Below are positions 26,332 through 31,776 of a DNA stretch of 31,776 nucleotides, one piece after another. A program made the position numbers and the translations under genes. The DNA is from a virus. The notes beneath the pieces are model-generated. The model saw only the letters and a program-made list of their open reading frames with translations. It was not told where the DNA came from and searched no databases. Position 1 is the first letter of the stretch. Every line of letters starts with the position of its first letter. The DNA is taken from positions 1 to 31,776 of the IMG/VR virus record IMGVR_UViG_3300012944_000045, one strand, 5' to 3'.

Positions 26332-26835
26332 GTGTTGAAAACTGTTTTGGTCTTTGCGCTCTTGCTGGCGATGGCGGGTGGGCAGACTGAGTTTGAGTTT
26401 AAAGCCACGCGAGTCTGGCGCGGATCGGCACTTTTCTCCCCGGACTGCACACCTGATGGCGCAACCGTTAAAGTGGATTTCGGTTCCGGCCCGGAGATAG
26501 CAGCCAGGTGTGAAAAAGGTAAGTGGGTGCGGGCTTACACTGACTGCATCGCTTCAAGCATGACCCAGCCTTATCGTTCGCAGCCTTTTCCAGTACAGAT
26601 GCAAATTCAGCTTGCGGATGGCGCTTGGCAAAACGTCAACGAAAGATTTCGCTCTATATCCGATGCCGACGTTCCCGCCCTGAAGAAGTCAGAGACGTTT
26701 TGCAAGCAACAGTCAACAAACATTGGTTGCGATGCATTCATGACCAAAGAAGACTTCTACTGCGCCGACCCCAACCGCTCCCTGCAAATCTCCCAGAATG
26801 AACTGAAGGCTTGGTGTCATCGTGGGCCGGACTAA
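26332..26835 (+). CDS. Secreted protein, possible lysogenic-conversion gene
   Basis: A 167-residue protein starting at GTG (or TTG three bases later) behind GGGAGGG. LKTVLVFALLLAMAGGQT is a signal peptide, probably cleaved near residue 17. The mature part has six cysteines (PDCTPDG, ARCEKG, YTDCIAS, FCKQQ, GCDAF, FYCADP and WCHRG among them), suggesting disulfides in the periplasm or outside. It runs against the leftward lysis genes, as morons do. Its N-terminus resembles that of the protein at 27340. Function unknown. TAA overlaps the convergent TAG. Confidence 0.62.
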   Translation: MLKTVLVFALLLAMAGGQTEFEFKATRVWRGSALFSPDCTPDGATVKVDFGSGPEIAARCEKGKWVRAYTDCIASSMTQPYRSQPFPVQMQIQLADGAWQNVNERFRSISDADVPALKKSETFCKQQSTNIGCDAFMTKEDFYCADPNRSLQISQNELKAWCHRGPD

Positions 26836-27245
26836 GCCTTTACGAGGTCCCCCAACCCTCCATATTTGCCCGTTGATCCATACTTCCTCGACCACCGCGC
26901 CGCTCCATCCCGAACGTCCACATGAATGAAGCTGTCTTCATAAACTCCGATTCCTCCACGCAGAAATTCCGGCACCTGCTTGGCGCGGTCGTACATCTGT
27001 TGCAGGGTGAGCCCGGTGATCCTCAAATCTGCTGCAGTTCCTTCCATGTGCTGGGAATGTCCTACTCCGCCGGCGGCTGAATTATCTTTGGCGCAACGAT
27101 AGCCGGACAGGACGAAGATCGGTTCTGGCCCCAGCATCCGCAGCTTTTCGAGAGCCACGATCAACGAAGCCTTGATCCAGTTCTGACCACATCCGCACTT
27201 GCAGGTGAAATCTTCTTTTGAGAAATGCGGGCTGATATCTCCCAT
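26832..27245 (-). CDS. Peptidase M15 family endolysin
   Basis: A 137-residue protein starting MGDISPHFSKEDFTCKCGCG with AAGGAG nine bases before the ATG; a GTG at 27305 lacks a Shine-Dalgarno. The zinc motif S-x-H-x-x-G-x-A-x-D is at 64-73 (SQHMEGTAAD: H66 and D73), and the third ligand H108 lies in FIHVDVRDGAARW. This is the D-Ala-D-Ala carboxypeptidase-like M15 fold used by phages to cleave peptidoglycan peptides. No signal peptide, so it needs a holin. Small membrane genes lie upstream at 27801-28715. Confidence 0.82.
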   Translation of the reverse strand: MGDISPHFSKEDFTCKCGCGQNWIKASLIVALEKLRMLGPEPIFVLSGYRCAKDNSAAGGVGHSQHMEGTAADLRITGLTLQQMYDRAKQVPEFLRGGIGVYEDSFIHVDVRDGAARWSRKYGSTGKYGGLGDLVKA

Positions 27246-27339
27246 GAAGGCGTACTCCTTGTTGATAAACTCCGAGGTGACGGCGAAGACGCGGTCAAAG
27301 GTCACCGGGTAAAGAATCTGAGTTGTGGGGGAGGACTAC

Positions 27340-27702
27340 TTGAAAACGCTATTCGCTTTGGCGGTCTTGCTGTTTTATCAGGCTCCGAATTCTTTGCACG
27401 AGGAATCGTCGCGCCTATTCATCAATGACACAAGCACTAACTACGGTCACAATGTGGCCCTACTACTCATAACGGAGGACATCAAAGCCCATCGCAAGGT
27501 GTGGTTTTCCTTGGTGACGGACGGCGGTAAGCTCATTGAAATCAGGATCAACGATAAGGTCAAAATGACCTTGTTCGACGATGGGACTCTCACGCATGAT
27601 CCCGATTTCAAAGTTGACGTGCAATCTCGCGAATTCTGGCTGGCGCTGGCCCACTTCTATCCCAAAGTCTGTGCAGCAAGATCGTCAGTAGCGCTCAAAT
27701 AA
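27340..27702 (+). CDS. Secreted protein, possible lysogenic-conversion gene
   Basis: About 120 residues from TTG 27340 with GGGGGAGG five bases upstream. A signal-like start (LKTLFALAVLLFYQAPNS) is followed by a beta-rich domain (LFINDTSTNYGHNVALLLIT, KVWFSLVTDGGKLIEIRIND). Starts are alike in this gene and that at 26332 (TTGAAAAC and TCTTGCTG shared at equal positions), although the mature parts differ. It is divergent from the endolysin. Function unknown. Confidence 0.58.
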   Translation: MKTLFALAVLLFYQAPNSLHEESSRLFINDTSTNYGHNVALLLITEDIKAHRKVWFSLVTDGGKLIEIRINDKVKMTLFDDGTLTHDPDFKVDVQSREFWLALAHFYPKVCAARSSVALK

Positions 27703-27711
27703 TTCACCAGT

Positions 27712-27785
27712 CAGTGCGGGGGTAGCCAAACCTCTTCAGTCTCCGGGCCACAATGTACCGTGCTGTCGAAGTTCTCCCCGCACTG
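27712..27785. promoter_or_regulatory. Long-range inverted repeat between convergent genes
   Basis: CAGTGCGGGG (27712-27721) and CCCCGCACTG (27776-27785) are perfect 10-base complements separated by 54 bases. They fill the gap between the convergent genes at 27702 and 27801. No T-run follows either arm. It may be a structured RNA end or a protein site. Confidence 0.45.
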
Positions 27786-27800
27786 GCCGCTGCGCAGAAG

Positions 27801-28049
27801 CTAGGCTTTGGCCCAGACTGAGGCGTTCAAGCACTTCACCACGCCGTCATTGATCTGTTTCAGCCCATCGTTGAAAGCGTTCTGATCTTTGATCTCGCTG
27901 GTGGGCACGTCGGCTACGACCGTCTGCACTAAGCTGAGAACGGCGGTGGCTTTGTCCTGTCCTTTTTGGGCGCCCAGCAGGTTCTCCACGCCCATGACTA
28001 GTGCCGGGACGTAGGCGATCACTTTAAAAAAACGCATAAGAAAGTTCAC
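27801..28049 (-). CDS. Small membrane-associated protein of the lysis region
   Basis: An 82-residue protein from GTG 28049 behind AAGGAG. MNFLMRFFKVIAYVPALVMG forms one hydrophobic segment, followed by an amphipathic helix region and the end DGLKQINDGVVKCLNASVWA-KA. Such a C-terminus recurs in short phage proteins near lysis genes. It could be a holin-like or antiholin protein with one membrane span, but this is position-based. Stop is TAG. Confidence 0.55.
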   Translation of the reverse strand: MNFLMRFFKVIAYVPALVMGVENLLGAQKGQDKATAVLSLVQTVVADVPTSEIKDQNAFNDGLKQINDGVVKCLNASVWAKA

Positions 28050-28074
28050 TGATTTTTCTCCTTGAAGCTGGTTT

Positions 28075-28278
28075 TCATTCGCACCGCGCGTCCGGCGCGT
28101 CAAAGCCTTGCCTTACGTCATTGGTGTAGCAGCGGGTTGAGCCCACCTGAAACGCTCCTGCCCATGGTCCGCAGTATTGGTATTCATGACAAGCCAGCCA
28201 TTGCGGACTGGGGAGAATGGGGTGGATCTGCTTGGCGCAGCCGCAGCAGAGGAAGAGACTCAGCAGGAAAACTCTCAC
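28075..28278 (-). CDS. Small lipoprotein-like protein (possible outer spanin)
   Basis: A 67-residue protein from GTG 28278, overlapping the upstream stop (GTGA). MRVFLLSLFLCCGCAKQIHP is a short signal with cysteines at the lipobox position, followed by IHPILPSPQWLACHEYQYCG and more cysteines. Size, position near the endolysin and lipoprotein-like start are compatible with an Rz1-type outer spanin. The Pro content is modest and no partner inner spanin is obvious, so this is uncertain. Confidence 0.5.
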   Translation of the reverse strand: MRVFLLSLFLCCGCAKQIHPILPSPQWLACHEYQYCGPWAGAFQVGSTRCYTNDVRQGFDAPDARCE

Positions 28279-28715
28279 GGTTTGGCTGCATCCGGCAATT
28301 GGCCTTGCGCCAGTTTTGCTTTCAGGTCTTCGGTGGGTGCAAGTTCCGGAATTTCCGCGCGTACATTGCCGAACAGAGGAATCTTATCGGTAAAAAATCC
28401 CAGCCCTTGGTAGACGATGTTGTTTGCGCAGTACCCCGCAATTCCTGCCGCGCTCCACACCGCAACCTGCAAACCGGCGCTTTCCAGCGGTCCAGCAATC
28501 TTTTTGATCACGAGTTGGATGATCACCGGTGCTCCGATCACGGAAAAGAATCCGCGCTTTAGAAGCTGATCGGACTGGACCGTGATCCACTGCCAGCGTC
28601 CGGCCCAGCTCACGGCAAGCCCGTTCGACTTTGAGCGCAACGATCCCTCCATCTGGCCGTAGAGGTAGATCAGCCAACCGGCGGCGTAGATGAAATAGAT
28701 CAGGAAGGTGTGCAT
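28275..28715 (-). CDS. Membrane protein of the lysis region
   Basis: About 146 residues starting MHTFLIYFIYAAGWLIYLYG with AAGG upstream; an earlier in-frame start at 28763 is possible. Hydrophobic stretches at about residues 3-20, 50-70 (FSVIGAPVIIQLVI) and 80-100 (VAVWSAAGIAGYCANNIVYQ) suggest two or three membrane spans, with a charged C-terminus DLKAKLAQGQLPDAAKP. A holin is the natural guess given the endolysin downstream, but the sequence is longer than classic holins. Confidence 0.55.
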   Translation of the reverse strand: MHTFLIYFIYAAGWLIYLYGQMEGSLRSKSNGLAVSWAGRWQWITVQSDQLLKRGFFSVIGAPVIIQLVIKKIAGPLESAGLQVAVWSAAGIAGYCANNIVYQGLGFFTDKIPLFGNVRAEIPELAPTEDLKAKLAQGQLPDAAKP

Positions 28716-28832
28716 AGCCTTAAATCTCAAAAACCGATTGCGAAAAACCGGGGGAGGGTGCAAACGGAGGTTCCGAGTCTCGGAGTAAGAAGTCTCTAAT
28801 GTTGGGGAGGGAAAGGGAAGGTTACCGAAGGC

Positions 28833-31001
28833 TCACTGCAAGTTGTTCCAGAACACGGGCACGGTCATGTCCACCGCAGTGATGGCTCCTGTGCTTGACG
28901 GGCAGGCTCCAGCAGAAACCGCATTGGCGGCTTTCCCTAAATTTACCGATGACAAGTTGAAAATGGTGTCGGTGCTGTTGGCGTTATAAACATTCGCTCC
29001 GTTGGTCGTGATCGCCGCGCTGGTGGCGCTCCAGCCGACTAGGTAGTAGGTATCCTTTTGCAGAGTGGTGGAGGCGAACGATCCTACCGGGGTGGTGGCG
29101 CTGGAGGCGGCGGAGATGGTGCCGCTGTCCCGGATCAGCGTAGTTCCCGTCGCATCGTACCAGCACAGGGTGACGGTCTGAGCGGCTATTCCAGTCGTGA
29201 CGACGATGGTCGAACGATTAAAGGTGTAGGTGGAGGGAGACTTGAAGCGCAGCAGGTTGAGGTCATTAGCCACGCTGACAAAGGTCTGTGCCGTAGTGCT
29301 GCCTGCTACAAAGTCCCAACCCCCGCTGAAGAATCCCCCGACGCCCACCGAGTTGATGGCGGGCGAAGTCAGAGTCCCGGTATAGGAAAGATTGGTGAAG
29401 GCTCCGGTGCTGGGCGTTCCCGATCCGATAGGGCCGGGCGCGGCGAAAGTCGCACCATTCAAGGACGACGCATTCAAGTTGGGAACGTTGGTGGTCGAAG
29501 CTATGGAAAATGGCGGGGTGCCGGTCGCCAGTGATGAAATAATCTGATCGGTAAAGCCTGACGTTCCGGTCACATCAAACTGGTGTGTCGCGTGGGTTGC
29601 TGATCCGATCATCGTCGGCCCTAAAAGATTTACGTATCCGGTGCTGGACGACCCTTCACTCAGAACTGAGTACGCATTTGCCACCGAGCTTCCCGCCTCG
29701 ACATGGATGGCGGCGTTATAAACCGCCGAGGTGGAAACCGTTCCGAATTGTGCTTCGATTCCGGCGCAGGAGCCGGTAGTGGTCAAGCAATTGGCCGCGA
29801 AGTTGCCGCCAAAATAATTCGCCGTGCTGGAGGTGCCGCCATCGCCTGCGATTCCGTAATAGGCGTTGTAAGAAGCAAAGTTGTGGGTATTGGTGGACCG
29901 CACAGAGAAGGCAGAATAAGCCGCGAAAATCGAAGCGTTGCCCGCTCCGCCCATGAAATCCCCGACTGAAGAACGCACGCCAGAAATCGGCTGGTTCGTC
30001 GTAATCGTGCCCGGCGCGGTGGCCCGCATGTTGTTCTCTACGTACACGGTGAAAAGATTGCTGTGATTGCCTGTATCGGTCGTTGGCAGCTCGCCTGAGA
30101 CCGTTAGGGAACGGTCATCGTTAGTCGTCAGCAAACCATTTTCGCCGAAATTATGCTCGATCCCGACGAAAGTATTTTTTAGTCGTTGCGGCACCACAGT
30201 GGTGCCATTGAACCAGAAGCGGCCGCACCAGACGAACGTTCCAAACGGAGCAGTCGGCCCGCCTGAGGTGGTGTCCGTGGTGTCAATTCCTGCAATCGGC
30301 AAATAAGCTGGTGTCGCATTCTGTACCCAGACGTTCGGATTTACTCCTGAGGGACAGGCGGAGGTCAGGATGGTGCCGGCTGGGGCGGTGGCACCGGCGG
30401 TGGCAAGGGCCAGGCCGCCAGCACTCAATGCGTTGTTTGCCACGTAGCTGGGCTGGGCGGAAGAACCTGTATTGTTTCCCCAGACCGTAAAGGCTCCGGC
30501 ATTGGCTAAGGTTGCGGTGACGGCTCCGGTGGAGGCGACGTTATTAAGCAGGGCTCCGTCGCCGGAGAAGGAACCTACCCCGGCTCCGCCGCTTGGTGCA
30601 TTGCGGGCGACGGTGCCGGTGCGGTTGATGGTGATGTAGGTAGTGGAGTTTCCGCCGGTCCACGCCACCGGCATTTGGTAGTAATCGTAAATGTCGGTCG
30701 CGCTGGGGGTGAGGAGTTGGTTGGCCGTGCCGGACGAGGTTGCTAGCGTTCCGGAACAGGTTCCGCCGCGCATACAGCCCACAAGGGTGATTGTCAGGGT
30801 TGCGGGTGCGGTGCCGTTGACAATGACTTCAAATTTGTTCGAGATCGTGCCTTTGCCGTCCTGAAATTTAAGTGTGGTGCCGGTGGCGGTGGCGATCTGC
30901 GAATCAGTGTCGCGCGGGGTGAACTGCGACCACGCGATTGCGGTCACGAGCAGCAGAAAGAAAAGTAGCGCGAGCGAATGCCCGCGGATGCGAGTGTTCA
31001 T
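28833..31001 (-). CDS. Tail fibre or surface adhesin-like protein with signal peptide
   Basis: A 722-residue Gly/Ser/Thr/Asn/Ala-rich protein starting MNTRIRGHSLALLFFLLLVT (signal-like, Shine-Dalgarno TAGGAGA). After about residue 25 it is beta-rich: KFQDGKGTISNKFEVIVNGT, several NN-A-S-G-T repeats such as GSFSGDGALLNNVASTGAVT, LGPTMIGSATHATHQFDVTG near the middle, then a C-terminal domain ending VDMTVPVFWNNLQ. These resemble phage tail-fibre shaft and receptor-binding parts. The hydrophobic start is unexpected for a virion protein. The gene follows another fibre-like gene in the same direction. Confidence 0.68.
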   Translation of the reverse strand: MNTRIRGHSLALLFFLLLVTAIAWSQFTPRDTDSQIATATGTTLKFQDGKGTISNKFEVIVNGTAPATLTITLVGCMRGGTCSGTLATSSGTANQLLTPSATDIYDYYQMPVAWTGGNSTTYITINRTGTVARNAPSGGAGVGSFSGDGALLNNVASTGAVTATLANAGAFTVWGNNTGSSAQPSYVANNALSAGGLALATAGATAPAGTILTSACPSGVNPNVWVQNATPAYLPIAGIDTTDTTSGGPTAPFGTFVWCGRFWFNGTTVVPQRLKNTFVGIEHNFGENGLLTTNDDRSLTVSGELPTTDTGNHSNLFTVYVENNMRATAPGTITTNQPISGVRSSVGDFMGGAGNASIFAAYSAFSVRSTNTHNFASYNAYYGIAGDGGTSSTANYFGGNFAANCLTTTGSCAGIEAQFGTVSTSAVYNAAIHVEAGSSVANAYSVLSEGSSSTGYVNLLGPTMIGSATHATHQFDVTGTSGFTDQIISSLATGTPPFSIASTTNVPNLNASSLNGATFAAPGPIGSGTPSTGAFTNLSYTGTLTSPAINSVGVGGFFSGGWDFVAGSTTAQTFVSVANDLNLLRFKSPSTYTFNRSTIVVTTGIAAQTVTLCWYDATGTTLIRDSGTISAASSATTPVGSFASTTLQKDTYYLVGWSATSAAITTNGANVYNANSTDTIFNLSSVNLGKAANAVSAGACPSSTGAITAVDMTVPVFWNNLQ

Positions 31002-31044
31002 GCGGTTGTCTCCTAAGTTGTGAGTTGGGGAAAAAGAAAAGTTT

Positions 31045-31776
31045 CTATTCGATGGCGGTGCAGGTCAGGTTGTAAGTGGCTCCGCTGGAACCGGAGTGGT
31101 CATCGTTGATGGCGTAGGTCATGGTGGTCGTGCTTTTCACGTTCCAGTAAAACTTCGCCTGAAATCCTGCGGGAATTGCGTAAGAGCCGGTTGGCTGTGG
31201 AACTGACATGGCACAATCGGCGTAATAAGTGGTGCTGGAAAGTGTCACGCCCCAAGTGATGGTTCCCGTGCAGTTCCATTCCCCATTGTTCAGAGCAAGA
31301 GCGCAACTCGCCACGTTGACGATGGCCTTTACCGGAGATGCCGCCGGGGTTTGCCAATTTGCAGCCGTGGGGCTGGTTGCGGTGATCGTCTGACCAACTG
31401 ACGGTGTTCCTGAAATCGTCACTCCATTCAAGGCCGGAGTCACTAACTGGCAGTTGGTGGTGAGACAGATGCTTCCCGTTCCGCTCTGGTTAGAGGTTGC
31501 TAGCGGTGTTCCTCCGCCGATCCCGAAGGTTCCCCCTGCCGTCCCGTTTCCGGTGATCGAGAAATTGCCTGGCCAGTTCAGTAGATCGGCTGTGTTTTTG
31601 TTCAGGCACAGGTCGGTGGAGTTGGCATTGTTGCGCCAGCAGATTTGATCGGCGGTTTCGAGGCGCAGGAATCCTGTGAGGGCTGGAAGTGCGCTGTTGG
31701 AGGCGTAGGCCGGGGCAAAAACGGTTTGCGTGAAGACGTTGATTCCTGTCCAGGTGTTATTGCCGTTGGTGAATCC
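31045..31776 (-). CDS. Tail fibre-like protein, C-terminal part (runs off the window)
   Basis: An open frame enters at the right edge and ends at TAG-free TAG/TAA-clean stop near 31045, giving about 243 residues without a start. It contains TADQICWRNNANSTDLCLNK and NTADLLNWPGNFSITGNGTA, then GGTFGIGGGTPLATSNQSGT. Strand-turn repeats of this type are common in phage fibre shafts. The last 130 residues (from VTPALNGVTISGTPSVGQTI) form a beta-rich end with cysteines (ASCALALNNGEWNCTG, YADCAMS, LTCTAIE). A GTG at 31443 is only an internal codon. The N-terminus lies outside the window. Confidence 0.66.
   Translation of the reverse strand, partial: GFTNGNNTWTGINVFTQTVFAPAYASNSALPALTGFLRLETADQICWRNNANSTDLCLNKNTADLLNWPGNFSITGNGTAGGTFGIGGGTPLATSNQSGTGSICLTTNCQLVTPALNGVTISGTPSVGQTITATSPTAANWQTPAASPVKAIVNVASCALALNNGEWNCTGTITWGVTLSSTTYYADCAMSVPQPTGSYAIPAGFQAKFYWNVKSTTTMTYAINDDHSGSSGATYNLTCTAIE

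Noticed and set aside
31045-31443. Treating the GTG at 31443 as a gene start
   Set aside because: The same frame stays open with fibre-like repeats all the way to the right edge, so the GTG is internal.

Overview
The window looks like part of a tailed bacteriophage or prophage genome (Caudoviricetes). It carries terminase, portal, scaffold and capsid genes on the minus strand at the left, a rightward early region in the middle, and lysis and tail-fibre genes on the minus strand at the right. Genes are tightly packed: ATGA, GTGA or TTGA overlaps are common, GTG and TTG starts are frequent, and clear Shine-Dalgarno sequences precede many genes. The host cannot be fixed from sequence alone. The moderately GC-rich composition and the style of the small proteins and tail fibres would fit a soil bacterium such as an acidobacterium, but that is an impression and no search was run.

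Layout. Positions 1-10898 (minus) run from a basic 62-residue protein through several small zinc-binding proteins, a catalytic-domain-only tyrosine recombinase, small and large terminase (the large subunit cut by one in-frame TAG), small disordered proteins, a GNAT-like protein, a secreted protein, portal, a Cys-rich protein, scaffold and the start of the major capsid protein. A divergent control region at 10889-10946 separates this from the rightward early region. That region (10947-14960) holds a recombination pair (annealase-like protein plus PD-(D/E)XK exonuclease), several accessory proteins and an HNH protein. A leftward block of small genes (14917-17033) is divided from a ribbon-helix-helix regulator (17117) by a second control region. 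Rightward genes then resume with zinc-ribbon proteins, a DnaB-N/AAA replicative ATPase (17857-19437), a striking 9-bp-period inverted repeat array (19523-19585), a PP-loop ATPase, an N6-adenine methyltransferase, a C5-cytosine methyltransferase and a run of small genes to 24633. A short leftward block (24630-25567) follows, then rightward genes, two of them with signal peptides flanking a leftward M15 endolysin. The window ends in a membrane/lysis group and two tail-fibre-like genes.

How it may work together. The divergent promoters at 10.9 kb and the promoter at 17.1 kb sit so close to their ATG codons that they predict leaderless transcripts, as seen for some phage repressors. The replication ATPase, the iteron-like array and the exonuclease/annealase pair form a replication-recombination module. 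The PP-loop protein and two methyltransferases could form a DNA-modification module.

Most unusual features: (i) between 21.4 and 24.7 kb four pairs of 18-23 bp direct repeats bracket short gene-sized segments, mostly by duplicating a gene's 3' end, which suggests cassette insertion; (ii) an in-frame amber codon in the large terminase; (iii) two small zinc-protein genes that each need one base removed from a C4/G4 run to be read through; (iv) the perfectly phased 3+spacer+3 nonamer array. No stretch longer than 300 bases lacks a gene. No tRNA, rRNA, CRISPR array or insertion sequence was seen.
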